Notes: a model not told the origin generated them from the sequence alone. A DNA stretch of 64,000 nucleotides from JBNAGF01 sp049801055 (GCF_049801055.1 NZ_JBNAGF010000009.1:1-64000), one strand, 5' to 3'; shown: positions 25,305-34,802, counted from the stretch's first letter. Numbers and translations: made by a program.

Positions 25305-27284
25305 CTAGTGCAGACCGCGCGGGATCGTTCTGGACCAGGTCTTGACCATGACCTCTTGCCCGTCCGAACCCTCGGTGGCGCGCAGGTCGCGAGTCAGGTA
25401 GAAGTTCCCGGCGTCGCAGGTCATTGAATTTCTGGTTTCAATGGTGACCCGCCAATCCCCGCGTTCGAAAGTAAACAACCATTCAGCGTCAAACCGGGCC
25501 GAGGCCGGATCGTCGGGATGAATGCCATAGTGCATCCGCACGTGGCTGCCGACGACCAGCCCGTGATACGGATCACGCGCTTTGCCATAGTCGTCGAACG
25601 TGTCCAGCACCAGTCGACCATCCGCCAGTGTTCGGCGCTCGGACGTGCCACTCGCCGTGCGAAGTTGATCGACTTGGAGCATTGGGTAGTCGCGTGCCGG
25701 GCCGGGGTTTTGCGGGGCAATCTCGTGGGTGACCATGCGCTTTGGCAGATGCAGGGCGCAGTTCTCGAGATGCAGCGTGACTTTGGCTGCATCGCCCACA
25801 GGCCAGACAATCGGCCAGTAGGATGTTGACAGCGCCAACCGAAGCACATGCCCGGGCCGCAGATGATGCGCACATTCGTTGAGTTCTATCTCGGCCTCGT
25901 AGATCTTGCCGGGCACCAGCTCTTCGGGTTCGGCGTGGCTGGCATAATGCGTCAGGTTCAAGGGCCGGAACGAGATGCGCTGCGACACACCCTCGGGGCT
26001 CACATCACAGAGGCGCGCCACAAGCTGGGCAACCGGTTTGTCCACCGAGAAGGAGAACCGGAAGCGGGGACGGCCCAATAGTTCCAGCGGCTCAGTCAGA
26101 GGCGGCGTATCAAAGCAGATCGAGAGAGCATCATCAATTGCCTGATCTTCTGCAAGCTCGTTGTCGATCCGCATGCCGGGGCAGAAATACCCGCCAGCCT
26201 GCCCGAGTTGAGCAGGATTAGACACAAGTATGGTCCCGTCGGATCCGGAGTGATCCAACCCGTTCGGGCCGGGTTTGAGGACGAAATCATGAATGTTGGC
26301 CGAAGGCCAGTCCGCCTCGGCGATCCAGCGGCCTTTGCGGGGTTTGTTCTCTTTGGTCGGGTTGAAATGCTCCTGAATATAGGCGCGGTAGTCGGGCAGA
26401 TCTTCGGCCCCGTTTTCCGCTCCCCTGAGCCATCGATCGAACCACGTGATGACTTCGCCGTGAAAATCCGCCGGGTCAAGTTTTGCGATATGAGCGTATC
26501 GATGTTCCCACGGGCCCATGAGTGCCTTGGCCGGAACGGAAAGGTTCTTGGCGATTGCGGATGGTGTGTTCAGGTAGGCGTCCGCCCAACCGGTGATCGC
26601 AAGGACCGGCGCCTGAATGCGTGACCAGTCCTCGCAGATTGATCCATGCTGCCAGAATCTGTCACGGGTGGGATGTTCCAGCCAGTCGGCGGCGCTGAAA
26701 GGGACATCTTCCAAGCGGGCAATCCAGTCTTCGCGCCAGTCCGGTCTCAGGTCCGGATCGGCAGGCCGGGTCAGATAGGCGAACATCTGGCTGCCCCAGT
26801 TCACGTTGTCGGACAGAAGGCACCCGCCCATGAAGTGAATGTCGTCGGCATAGCGGTCCGCCGTCGAGGCCACGGAAACCACCGCCTTGAGGGCGGGCGG
26901 GCGACGATAGGCCAGTTGCAGACCGTTGAATCCACCCCATGAAATCCCGATCATGCCGATATTGCCGTCGCACCAGTCCTGATCGGCAATCCATGCCAGA
27001 ACCGCTTCGCCGTCGCTGAGCTCCTGTTCCGAATACTCGTCGTCGAACTGCCCCTCGCTGTCGCCGGTTCCGGCAATATCGACCCGAATGCAGGCATATC
27101 CCGCCTTGGAAAAGACGGTATGTGTGGTTTCATCCCTCGGTGCGGTGCCGTCACGCTTGCGATACGGCAGGTATTCGAGGATTGCCGGAACGGGGCCGTC
27201 TTCATCGGGCATCCAGATCCGGGCGGCCAAGCGTCGACCGTCTGGCAATTCAATCCAGGTATTCTCGATCACTTTGACCGGCAT
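25305..27284 (-). CDS. CocE/NonD family serine hydrolase
   Basis: A 659-residue alpha/beta hydrolase of the X-Pro dipeptidyl-peptidase (S15)/cocaine esterase family. It begins ENTWIELPDGRRLAARIWMP; the nucleophile elbow is GISWGGFNG near residue 117, with a jelly-roll C-terminal domain. Members cleave esters or N-terminal dipeptides. No signal peptide, so it is cytoplasmic. GGAGGG precedes the ATG. It is divergent from the GMC oxidoreductase gene with a shared dyad-containing region, suggesting co-regulation. Substrate unknown. Confidence 0.88.
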   Translation of the reverse strand: MPVKVIENTWIELPDGRRLAARIWMPDEDGPVPAILEYLPYRKRDGTAPRDETTHTVFSKAGYACIRVDIAGTGDSEGQFDDEYSEQELSDGEAVLAWIADQDWCDGNIGMIGISWGGFNGLQLAYRRPPALKAVVSVASTADRYADDIHFMGGCLLSDNVNWGSQMFAYLTRPADPDLRPDWREDWIARLEDVPFSAADWLEHPTRDRFWQHGSICEDWSRIQAPVLAITGWADAYLNTPSAIAKNLSVPAKALMGPWEHRYAHIAKLDPADFHGEVITWFDRWLRGAENGAEDLPDYRAYIQEHFNPTKENKPRKGRWIAEADWPSANIHDFVLKPGPNGLDHSGSDGTILVSNPAQLGQAGGYFCPGMRIDNELAEDQAIDDALSICFDTPPLTEPLELLGRPRFRFSFSVDKPVAQLVARLCDVSPEGVSQRISFRPLNLTHYASHAEPEELVPGKIYEAEIELNECAHHLRPGHVLRLALSTSYWPIVWPVGDAAKVTLHLENCALHLPKRMVTHEIAPQNPGPARDYPMLQVDQLRTASGTSERRTLADGRLVLDTFDDYGKARDPYHGLVVGSHVRMHYGIHPDDPASARFDAEWLFTFERGDWRVTIETRNSMTCDAGNFYLTRDLRATEGSDGQEVMVKTWSRTIPRGLH

Positions 27285-27416
27285 CTGCGCCCTCCGATGT
27301 AACTGCGGTTTTGATTGAGCATCAGCCTATCCGCATTGTCCACGCCGGAACTGACCGGGTTCCGACATGAATGGTAAATTTGCGGCGCTGTTCTCAAGAC
27401 TTCTTACAAGGGAATC

Positions 27417-27430
27417 TCCCAAGCTTGGGA
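27417..27430. other. 14-bp perfect palindrome
   Basis: TCCCAAGCTTGGGA in the region between the divergent hydrolase and oxidoreductase genes; a possible operator. Confidence 0.35.
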
Positions 27431-27477
27431 ACCAGACTACCGATAGTTCCGCCGGGATCGGCCGCGCCAACCGACCT

Positions 27478-27498
27478 TTGCAATAGGTATCATTGCAA
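27478..27498. promoter_or_regulatory. Dyad operator candidate TTGCAAT-N7-ATTGCAA
   Basis: Perfect 7-bp inverted repeat with a 7-base spacer, 64 bp before the GMC oxidoreductase start and in the divergent promoter region. It looks like a repressor site; no regulator gene is adjacent. Confidence 0.45.
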
Positions 27499-27561
27499 CA
27501 CCGGCGTTGATCGGCAAACGTGGTTTTCAATATCGATGTGATGTTTGGGGACAGGATAGGA

Positions 27562-29175
27562 ATGGACCATGCTGCCCGCCTGGATGGCGATTTTGACTAT
27601 ATCATCGTAGGGGCCGGGACCGCAGGTTGCGTGTTGGCCAATCGGCTGACCGAAGATCCGGGCATCCGGGTGCTGTTGCTGGAAGCAGGGAGATCCGACA
27701 ATTACCATTGGGTGCATATTCCGGTCGGTTACCTGTATTGCATCGGAAACCCGCGCACCGACTGGATGATGAAAACCGCGCCCGAACCGGGTCTGAATGG
27801 CCGGTCGCTTGTCTACCCGCGCGGCAAGGTGCTCGGTGGGTGCACCTCGGTCAACGGTATGATCTACATGCGTGGGCAGGCGGTGGATTATGATCACTGG
27901 CGGCAGTTGGGAAACACGGGCTGGGGCTGGGACGACGTCCTGCCGTATTTTCTGAAATCCGAGGACCACCATGCCGGGGACAGTGACATGCATCGCAGTG
28001 GTGGCGAGTGGAAGGTCCAGAGGCAGAAGCTCAGCTGGGAGATTTTGGAGGCGGTGCAGGAAGGCGCAAAGGAATTCGGTATTCTGCCGCGCGCGGATTT
28101 CAACGACGGCAATAATGAAGGCTCTGGCTTTTTTGAAGTCAACCAGACGAGCGGGATTCGTTGGAGCACTGCCAAGGGTTTTTTGAGACCGGCCATGAAA
28201 CGGACCAACCTGAGGGTACTGACCGAGGCGACTACAGATCAACTTGTTCTTGACGGCAAATCCGTGCGTGGGGTCCGGTTCCGCCGGGGTGGGCAGGTGT
28301 TCGAAGCCTTTGCCAAGGCCGAGATTCTGCTCGCCGCAGGGTCGGTCAACTCGCCCAAGATTCTGGAACTGTCGGGGATTGGCCGCGGGGGGCTGTTGAA
28401 ATCGCTCGACATCGATGTTGAACATGAAAGCGACGGGGTCGGCGAGAACCTGCAGGACCATCTGCAAATCCGGACAGTGTTCCGGGTCAGCAACGCAAAA
28501 ACGCTCAACACGATGGCAAACTCCATGATCGGCAAGGCGCGGATTGCTTTACAATACGGGTTGTCTCAATCCGGTCCGATGTCGATGGCGCCCAGCCAGT
28601 TCGGGATGTTCACCAAATCAGATCCATCCCGTGAAACACCAGATCTCGAATATCATGTCCAACCGCTGTCGACTGATAAACTGGGAGATCCGCTTCACGC
28701 CTTTCCGGCAATAACAGTGTCTGTTTGCAACTTGCGTCCGGAAAGTGCCGGATCGTGTCATGTGGTCGGAACAGACCGCGACCTTCAGCCCGACATCCGG
28801 TTGAACTATCTGACTGCACAGCGGGACAAGGATGTGGCAGTCAAGTCGGTCCGGCAGGCCCGCCAGATCATGACAGCCAAGGCTCTGGCCTATTATCAGC
28901 CCGAAGAGATCCTGCCGGGTCCGTCGGTTCGCAATGACGAAGATCTGGTCAAGGCGGTTGGGGATATAGCGACGACGATTTTCCATCCGGTCGGAACCTG
29001 CCGAATGGGCAGCGACGCGCAGTCGGTGGTCGATCCACAGCTGCGGGTGCGTGGGCTGTCCGGGCTGCGCGTTGTAGATGCCTCGATCATGCCGAAAATC
29101 GTGTCGGGAAACACGGCATCGCCGGTCGTCATGATTGCAGAGAAAGCCGCGGACATGATCCGGACGAATTCCTGA
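27562..29175 (+). CDS. GMC family FAD oxidoreductase (choline dehydrogenase-like)
   Basis: A 537-residue GMC flavoenzyme. The FAD motif VGAGTAGCVLANRL lies near residue 15, the GMC signature PRGKVLGGCTSVNGMIYMRG near 90, and the C-terminal catalytic region has HPVGTCRMG and the SGNTASPVVMIAEKAAD end. Such enzymes oxidise alcohols to aldehydes; choline is the classic substrate, but no betaine-aldehyde dehydrogenase or betI is next to it, so another alcohol is as likely. The ATG at 27562 is preferred because the protein then begins directly at the FAD fold. Confidence 0.88.
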   Translation: MDHAARLDGDFDYIIVGAGTAGCVLANRLTEDPGIRVLLLEAGRSDNYHWVHIPVGYLYCIGNPRTDWMMKTAPEPGLNGRSLVYPRGKVLGGCTSVNGMIYMRGQAVDYDHWRQLGNTGWGWDDVLPYFLKSEDHHAGDSDMHRSGGEWKVQRQKLSWEILEAVQEGAKEFGILPRADFNDGNNEGSGFFEVNQTSGIRWSTAKGFLRPAMKRTNLRVLTEATTDQLVLDGKSVRGVRFRRGGQVFEAFAKAEILLAAGSVNSPKILELSGIGRGGLLKSLDIDVEHESDGVGENLQDHLQIRTVFRVSNAKTLNTMANSMIGKARIALQYGLSQSGPMSMAPSQFGMFTKSDPSRETPDLEYHVQPLSTDKLGDPLHAFPAITVSVCNLRPESAGSCHVVGTDRDLQPDIRLNYLTAQRDKDVAVKSVRQARQIMTAKALAYYQPEEILPGPSVRNDEDLVKAVGDIATTIFHPVGTCRMGSDAQSVVDPQLRVRGLSGLRVVDASIMPKIVSGNTASPVVMIAEKAADMIRTNS

Positions 29176-29221
29176 AACTGGTACCAGATGCCACCGGTCA
29201 GGAAAAAGTGAACCAAAAATT

Positions 29222-29249
29222 TGATCGTTCACAAGCAGCCAAGCGTATC
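29222..29249 (+). promoter_or_regulatory. RpoE-type promoter for DUF3095-SDR-photolyase
   Basis: TGATCG at 29222-29227, 16 bases, CGTATC at 29244-29249. Same layout as three other sites in the window; expected start of transcription near 29256. Confidence 0.65.
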
Positions 29250-29363
29250 ATCAACTAAGGGCGTCGCAGGACGTCAAAACGTCTGGTCTTGGTTCGCAAC
29301 AGTACCAAGCCGGGCTTGATCTTGCATTGGCGGCCTGCTCTGTCGATTGTGTGCGGTGAAGAG

Positions 29364-30527
29364 ATGTTGGACATTGGCATTGGTGACATGGGCGACGAGG
29401 GCAATTTCTATTCGCGCTTGCCTGCCACGGGGGATTTCGCAAGCCTTGCGGATGCGCGAAACCACTACCCATTGCCTGACGACTGGATCGTGGTTGTCAC
29501 CGATATCGAGTCATCTCGAAAGCGGATTGATTCTGGCGGTTACAAGGTTGTGAACCTTGTTGGGGCTTCGGCAATTGCAGCCTTCATGAACCTTGTCAGT
29601 GATGAAGCGTTTCCGTTTGTCTTTGGAGGCGATGGTGCAAGTCTTGCTTTGCCGGGGCGATACGCCGCTGATGCGCGCAAGGTTTTGGCGGATCTGCGCC
29701 GTTGGGCCGGCGATGAGTTCGGACTAACCCTGAGGGCCGGTGTTATGAGCGTCGCGGAAATCCGAAAAGCCGGGTTTGATGTGTGCACGGCTCGCTACGC
29801 GGCCTCAGAGTCAGTCAGCTATGCCGCCTTTTCGGGGCGCGGAGTGCGCTGGTTGGAAAAGCGGGTCAAATCCGGAGACACTTTGGTAGAGATGGCGGCC
29901 CCCGGCGCGACACCGGATCTGACCGGTCTGTCCTGCCGTTGGTCGAACCTTTCGTCACAACGGGGCACGATCCTGTCCCTTGTGATCGAACCGGCGGCAG
30001 ACGCGGCCGAAGAGACCTTTCTTGAAACCACGCGGGCGCTGCTGGCCCGCATCGATGACAAATCTGGTGGGGAAAAGTTGGTTCCACCGCGCGGGCCGGG
30101 GGTTGAGTACCCGCCTCCCGGGATGACCATCGAGGCCCGCGCTACAAGGGCAGGGGGCAGTTTCATGCTCCGGTATCTGGCCCTTTGCGCGCAAAACCTG
30201 CTGGCTTGGACGCTGTTCCGCACCGGTTGGTCGATCGCAGGGTTCGACCCCCGCCACTATGCCCGCCAGACCGGGTTGAACACGGATTCCCGCAAGTTCG
30301 AAGACGGTTTGAAAATGACGTTGGATTGCGATGCGGAAACCCTGAATTGGGTCAAGGAGTTTCTGGCCAAGGCCAAGCAAGGCGGAAAGATCCGGTATGG
30401 GCTGACCGAACAATCCGAGGCCTTTCTGACCTGCATTGTCATGTCGGCACTTGATGACAACCATGTCCACTTTGTCGATGGTGCGAATGGCGGCTACGCC
30501 GCCGCAACGACCATGATGCAGGACTGA
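29364..30527 (+). CDS. DUF3095 family protein, nucleotide-cyclase-like
   Basis: A 387-residue DUF3095 protein. The segment VVVTDIESSRKRIDSGGYK with a later VFGGDGASLALPG resembles the metal-binding palm fold of class III nucleotide cyclases (VTDI and GGDG), followed by a domain of unknown kind. ATG 29364 is used; 29388 is also possible, and an upstream TTG is less likely. It heads a likely operon with an SDR and photolyase behind an RpoE-type promoter. Product and activity are unproven. Confidence 0.75.
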   Translation: MLDIGIGDMGDEGNFYSRLPATGDFASLADARNHYPLPDDWIVVVTDIESSRKRIDSGGYKVVNLVGASAIAAFMNLVSDEAFPFVFGGDGASLALPGRYAADARKVLADLRRWAGDEFGLTLRAGVMSVAEIRKAGFDVCTARYAASESVSYAAFSGRGVRWLEKRVKSGDTLVEMAAPGATPDLTGLSCRWSNLSSQRGTILSLVIEPAADAAEETFLETTRALLARIDDKSGGEKLVPPRGPGVEYPPPGMTIEARATRAGGSFMLRYLALCAQNLLAWTLFRTGWSIAGFDPRHYARQTGLNTDSRKFEDGLKMTLDCDAETLNWVKEFLAKAKQGGKIRYGLTEQSEAFLTCIVMSALDDNHVHFVDGANGGYAAATTMMQD

Positions 30528-30533
30528 GCGGAC

Positions 30534-31214
30534 ATGCACGGACCCATCAACGTGAATCGGGCACTCATCGTCGGTGCAAGCGGCGGAATAGGGGCCGCTG
30601 TTGCGGAGACGCTCGAAGACAAAGCCGTCGAGGTGGTTCGCCTGTCGCGGTCTGCGGGCGGATTTGACCTGCGTGACCCAGAGAGCATTGATCGCAGCCT
30701 TACCGCCTGCCATGGGCTGTTTGATCTGATTTTCGTGGCAACCGGAATACTGGCCCCGAAAGGGTTCGGACCCGAGAAATCGCTGGATCAGATCGACGCC
30801 GCGGCAATGGTCGAGGCAATGACGGTAAATGCGGTGGGACCGGCTCTGATCATGCGCCATTTGCCTCGATTGTTGCCAAAGACTGGGCGCACGGTTGTCG
30901 CCGTTTTGACCGCGCGAGTTGGGTCCATCGGAGATAACCGTCTGGGGGGATGGTACAGCTATCGTGCCTCGAAGGCCGCCGCGAACCAGATTGTGCGAAC
31001 GGCAGCGATAGAAATCGGTCGCAAGCGCAAGGAAGCGATCATCGTCGCCCTGCATCCCGGAACCGTCGCTACCCCGTTTACCTCTGGATTCCAAGGCTAT
31101 CGTAAATCAACCCCGACCGAGGCTGCTGGCAACCTTCTGAGTGTGATAGGCGATCTGACACCCGCCGACACCGGAAGCTTTCGGGATTGGGCGGGTCTGG
31201 AAGTGCCATGGTAA
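30534..31214 (+). CDS. Short-chain dehydrogenase, C-factor-like
   Basis: A 226-residue SDR with the NAD(P) motif VGASGGIGAAVAETL near residue 13 and the catalytic YxxxK as YSYRASKAA near 140. The order SDR-photolyase near rpoE-chrR is seen in other Rhodobacterales. It starts 6 bp after the DUF3095 stop, so the genes are cotranscribed. The substrate is not known. Confidence 0.87.
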   Translation: MHGPINVNRALIVGASGGIGAAVAETLEDKAVEVVRLSRSAGGFDLRDPESIDRSLTACHGLFDLIFVATGILAPKGFGPEKSLDQIDAAAMVEAMTVNAVGPALIMRHLPRLLPKTGRTVVAVLTARVGSIGDNRLGGWYSYRASKAAANQIVRTAAIEIGRKRKEAIIVALHPGTVATPFTSGFQGYRKSTPTEAAGNLLSVIGDLTPADTGSFRDWAGLEVPW

Positions 31215-31250
31215 CCCCGCCGCAACTCTAAGTCTTGGAGACCTTCTGAC

Positions 31251-32693
31251 ATGGGTCCAGTCATTGTTTGGTTTCGTCGTGACCTTCGGCTGAACGATCA
31301 CCCCGCCTTGGCCGAGGCGGCGCGGTCCGGGCGGCCGGTGCTTCCTGTGTTCATCAGAGACAAGAGCGTGGTTGGGCTTGGGGCTGCCCCGGCGTGGCGC
31401 TTGGAAAAAGGGCTCGAGAGCCTTTCCCGGTCTTTGGCGGGTATCGGGTCTCGCCTGATCCTGCGCAATGGCGATGCCGACGACTGCCTTGACGATCTGA
31501 TCCTGGAGACGGGGGCCGATGCCGTATTCTGGACGCGGCTTTATGATCCGGCGTCCAAGCAAAGAGACCGCGCCATCAAGGCTTCGCTCAAGTCCCGCGG
31601 CGTCGATGCACGAAGCTTTTCCGGCCATTTGCTGACCGAGCCTGTGCGTCTTCGAACCAAGGAGGGCGGGCCTTTTCGCGTCTACAGCCCGTTCTGGCGG
31701 GCCATGGTGCGCGAGGGCATTCAGGTTGATCTGATGCCGGCGCCCAAAGATATGCGCCCACCGGAGCGTTGGCCAGCCTCAGAAAAACTTGAGGCTTGGA
31801 ACCTCGGGCAGGGCATGCGCCGGGGAGCAGCGGTTCTGTCCCGGCATGTTGTTGCTGGCGAGGAGGCGGCGTTGGAGCGGTTGGATCAGTTCGCGGAGGG
31901 AAAGATCGACGGATACAAGTCCAACCGGGATCTGGTTTCCGAGGCCGGCACATCCGGACTGAGCCCGTTTCTGAGCCTTGGCGAAGTTTCCCCCGTTCGG
32001 TGCTGGGCGCGCGCGATGCATGCGTCCGAGAGCGGTTCGCCCGGTGCGGGAACATTCATGAAGGAACTGGCGTGGAGGGAATTCGCCCACCACCTGATGC
32101 ATCATTTCCCGGATTTGGGTCACCGGAACTGGCGTGATGGGTGGGAGAGTTTCCCCTGGAACCTTGAGGAAAACAGGCCCGACGTTCTGGCCTGGAAACA
32201 GGGTAGGACAGGCTACGCCCTCATTGATGCGGCAATGCGAGAACTGCAGGTCACCGGAACAATGCACAACCGTGCGCGCATGGTGGCCGCCAGCTTTCTG
32301 ACCAAGCATCTGATGACCGATTGGCGCGTTGGTCTCCGCTGGTTCGAGCAGCATCTTGTGGACTGGGACACGGCAAGCAACGCAATGGGATGGCAATGGG
32401 TAGCCGGGTGCGGTCCGGATGCCGCCCCGTTCTTCCGCATTTTCAATCCTGAGACACAGGCGAAAAAGTTTGACCCCGATGGCCGGTATGCGCGGCGCTG
32501 GATTGCCGAAGGGCAGGCGGACCCGCCAAGCACGGCTATGGATTTTTTTGAGGCCATCCCGGCCCGGTGGCAGCTATCGCTCGACATGGCGCCAGCAGCG
32601 CCGATTGTTGAACTCGCAGACGGGCGGTCGCGTGCACTCGCCGCTTATTCCCGGCTTACTGGCAAGTCTCAGGACTTGCCGAACGTCGGGTAA
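31251..32693 (+). CDS. phrB: Deoxyribodipyrimidine photolyase
   Basis: A 480-residue class I cryptochrome/photolyase. The N-terminal antenna domain starts VIVWFRRDLRLNDHPAL; the C-terminal FAD domain has MHNRARMVAASFLTKHLMTDWR and a WQWVAGCGPDAAPFFRIFNP block. It repairs cyclobutane pyrimidine dimers using light. In Rhodobacter sphaeroides phrA is an RpoE target, and here the gene sits between an RpoE-type promoter unit and rpoE itself. Confidence 0.95.
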   Translation: MGPVIVWFRRDLRLNDHPALAEAARSGRPVLPVFIRDKSVVGLGAAPAWRLEKGLESLSRSLAGIGSRLILRNGDADDCLDDLILETGADAVFWTRLYDPASKQRDRAIKASLKSRGVDARSFSGHLLTEPVRLRTKEGGPFRVYSPFWRAMVREGIQVDLMPAPKDMRPPERWPASEKLEAWNLGQGMRRGAAVLSRHVVAGEEAALERLDQFAEGKIDGYKSNRDLVSEAGTSGLSPFLSLGEVSPVRCWARAMHASESGSPGAGTFMKELAWREFAHHLMHHFPDLGHRNWRDGWESFPWNLEENRPDVLAWKQGRTGYALIDAAMRELQVTGTMHNRARMVAASFLTKHLMTDWRVGLRWFEQHLVDWDTASNAMGWQWVAGCGPDAAPFFRIFNPETQAKKFDPDGRYARRWIAEGQADPPSTAMDFFEAIPARWQLSLDMAPAAPIVELADGRSRALAAYSRLTGKSQDLPNVG

Positions 32694-32748
32694 TTTCAGG
32701 GAAATTTTCGGCACTTGGGCGAACAGTCGGATTTTTCTTAAATCGATG

Positions 32749-32776
32749 TGATCCATCCGTCAGGCTTGATCGTATC
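32749..32776 (+). promoter_or_regulatory. RpoE-type autoregulatory promoter of rpoE-chrR
   Basis: TGATCC at 32749-32754, 16 bases, CGTATC at 32771-32776. Expected transcription start falls at or next to the first ATG of rpoE (32783). Confidence 0.75.
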
Positions 32777-32782
32777 GTTTTT

Positions 32783-33415
32783 ATGATGTCTGTAAGCCTA
32801 GATATGCCACGCACGTTGCCCCCGAGGGGTAAACCGTCAAATCGTGAAAGCAGAGCTTTGCCGACCCATCAACCGGACTACTCGAACCAGACCATCTGGA
32901 TGCTGGCGATCCGTGATAAGCGGGACAAACAGGCCTTTGCGGAACTGTTCGACTATTTTGCTCCGAGATTGAAAGGGTTTGTCATGCGTTCGGGCACTCC
33001 GGCAGCGCAGGCAGAAGAAATCGTTCAGGATGTCATGCTGACTGTCTGGCGTAAGGCGGCGATGTTTGACCCGCACCGAGCGCAGGTTTCGGCATGGATC
33101 TACCAAATCGCCCGGAACCGTCAGATCGACATCCGGCGGAAAGAAAACCGACCGGTTCCCGAGGAGCTCAAGGAAGATCCTGGAACCGAACCCGACGCAA
33201 ACCAGATCCTGGCAATGGAACAGGAAACGGGACAACTGAAACAAGCGCTGGCGAAACTGAATTCGAATCAGCGTGAGATAATCGAGAAAGCCTATCTGGG
33301 TGAGCTGACCCATCAGCAGATCAGCGAACAGACCGGGCTCCCTCTTGGAACCATCAAGTCAAGAATACGTCTTGGGCTCGAACGCCTGAGGCGAGAATTG
33401 AAGGGACTGCGATAA
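32783..33415 (+). CDS. rpoE: ECF sigma factor RpoE (ChrR-controlled)
   Basis: A 210-residue ECF sigma factor: region 2 (KQAFAELFDYFAPRLKGFVMRSG, then EEIVQDVMLTVWRKA) and region 4 (LNSNQREIIEKAYLGELTHQQISEQTG-type helix-turn-helix). It is coupled to chrR, as in the ECF11 group that answers singlet oxygen. The start is uncertain: the promoter places the transcription start near the ATG at 32783, so the mRNA may be leaderless, or translation may begin downstream (for example TTG at 32858, giving 185 residues, closer to the usual length). Confidence 0.93.
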   Translation: MMSVSLDMPRTLPPRGKPSNRESRALPTHQPDYSNQTIWMLAIRDKRDKQAFAELFDYFAPRLKGFVMRSGTPAAQAEEIVQDVMLTVWRKAAMFDPHRAQVSAWIYQIARNRQIDIRRKENRPVPEELKEDPGTEPDANQILAMEQETGQLKQALAKLNSNQREIIEKAYLGELTHQQISEQTGLPLGTIKSRIRLGLERLRRELKGLR

Positions 33416-34050
33416 TGTCCGCAATCACTCATCATACCCCTGAGGCTATGTTGGCCGCTTATGCCGCCGGCACCCTGCCGCACGCTTTTTCTGTCGTGGT
33501 CGCAACCCATGTGTCTTTGTGTGACCAGTGTCGCACGACTCTGGCTGCACATCAGGCCGTTGGCGGCGCAATTCTGGATGACATGGACTCAGTTGCCGTG
33601 TCCGGCGGATTGCGGTCTGCGCTGATGCAGCGGCTCGACGAGCCATTTTCCCCTGAGCCGGTTTATGACCGCTCCGGCATCTATCCTGGTCCGGTTATGG
33701 AAGCACTCAAGGGGGAACCGCCCCGTTGGAAAACCTTGGGAATGGGCGTGCGTCAGAGCATCCTTTCGTCCGGCGGCGAAGGTTCGGTGCGTCTGCTGTT
33801 CATCCCACCCGGGCAGGCCGTGCCAGATCATACTCACAACGGGCTGGAACTGACCCTTGTTCTGCAAGGCAGCTTCAGTGATGAAACCGGGCGGTTCGGA
33901 GTTGGCGATCTTGAGATCGGCGATGAAAGCCTGCACCACACGCCCACTGCCGACCCAGGTGACCCTTGTATCTGTTTAGCGGCGACGGACGCACCGCTGA
34001 GTTTTAATGCGTTTCTGCCGCGTCTGCTTCAGCCGATTTTCAAGATATAG
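33415..34050 (+). CDS. chrR: ChrR-type zinc anti-sigma factor
   Basis: A 211-residue protein with the two ChrR domains. The N-terminal anti-sigma domain has the zinc ligands in the right spacing (His7, His32, Cys36, Cys39). The C-terminal cupin domain has PDHTHNGLELTLVLQG and SLHHTP metal-site motifs, needed to sense singlet oxygen. TAATG couples it to rpoE. It should hold RpoE inactive until photooxidative stress. Confidence 0.95.
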   Translation: MSAITHHTPEAMLAAYAAGTLPHAFSVVVATHVSLCDQCRTTLAAHQAVGGAILDDMDSVAVSGGLRSALMQRLDEPFSPEPVYDRSGIYPGPVMEALKGEPPRWKTLGMGVRQSILSSGGEGSVRLLFIPPGQAVPDHTHNGLELTLVLQGSFSDETGRFGVGDLEIGDESLHHTPTADPGDPCICLAATDAPLSFNAFLPRLLQPIFKI

Positions 34051-34075
34051 AACCATCATTTTTGATGGATCTGAA

Positions 34076-34106
34076 AGAGCCGCGGAAACCCCGCGGTTCT
34101 TTTTTA
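34076..34106 (+). terminator. Rho-independent terminator after chrR
   Basis: Stem AGAGCCGCGG/CCGCGGTTCT (one G-U pair), 5-base loop, then six or more T. Confidence 0.9.
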
Positions 34107-34245
34107 TTTCAACAGATTAACGGAAATTTTCACGACTTCGTGAGGTCGTGAACTAAGGACCACAAGCGCCCGTAATCCTTTCATGAACATCAGTTCAAAA
34201 CCGGCGCCATCGCCACAACTCGCCCTGATCCAACGGAGGATTCAC

Positions 34246-34758
34246 ATGTTCACTTCCATCAAAACCGCCGCCGCAGCTGCCACCATCGCATTTATCGCCG
34301 GCGCCGCCTCGGCCAACACGATCGTCGACATTGCAGCAGGTGATGAACGTTTTTCGACCCTTGTAGCCGCAGTCAGTGCTGCTGGTCTGGCCGAAGCTCT
34401 GTCCGGCCCCGGCCCCTTCACCGTTTATGCACCGGTCAATGACGCCTTTGCCGCTCTGCCCGAAGGAACTGTGGAGACCCTGCTGAAGCCCGAGAACAAG
34501 GATCAACTGACCAACGTGCTGCTCTATCACGTCGATGATCGCAAACTCTCCTCAGACATGATCCCGGCCGGTTCTACCTATTTCAAGCCGATGCTGGAAA
34601 GCGCCCGCCTGTGTATCACCGCAGGCAGTGAAGGTGTCAAAATCGCAGACGGTTCTGGCGAAATGGCAACGGTCGTGATCGCTGACATCAAAGCCGATAA
34701 CGGCGTGATCCACGTCGTCGACAAGGTTCTGCTGCCCGGCGATCGCCCGGCCTGCTAA
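34246..34758 (+). CDS. Secreted fasciclin (FAS1) domain protein
   Basis: A 170-residue protein: signal peptide to about residue 23 (ASA), then one FAS1 domain with TIVDIAAGDERFSTLVAAV, the H1 motif GPFTVYAPVNDAFAAL and the late IHVVDKVLLP. FAS1 proteins are periplasmic or surface adhesion-like modules. ACGGAGGA precedes the ATG. It lies just behind rpoE-chrR with its own terminator; TGAACT-N16-CGTAAT upstream is only a weak RpoE-type match, so regulation is unsure. Confidence 0.9.
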   Translation: MFTSIKTAAAAATIAFIAGAASANTIVDIAAGDERFSTLVAAVSAAGLAEALSGPGPFTVYAPVNDAFAALPEGTVETLLKPENKDQLTNVLLYHVDDRKLSSDMIPAGSTYFKPMLESARLCITAGSEGVKIADGSGEMATVVIADIKADNGVIHVVDKVLLPGDRPAC

Positions 34759-34802
34759 ATCGGCCAACGCCCTCCCGTCGCGGCGGGAGAAGTGATTTTT
34801 AG

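Noticed and set aside
29955..31094. Minus-strand ORF of 379 codons across the DUF3095-SDR junction
   Set aside because: Spans two well supported plus-strand genes and has no recognisable domain.
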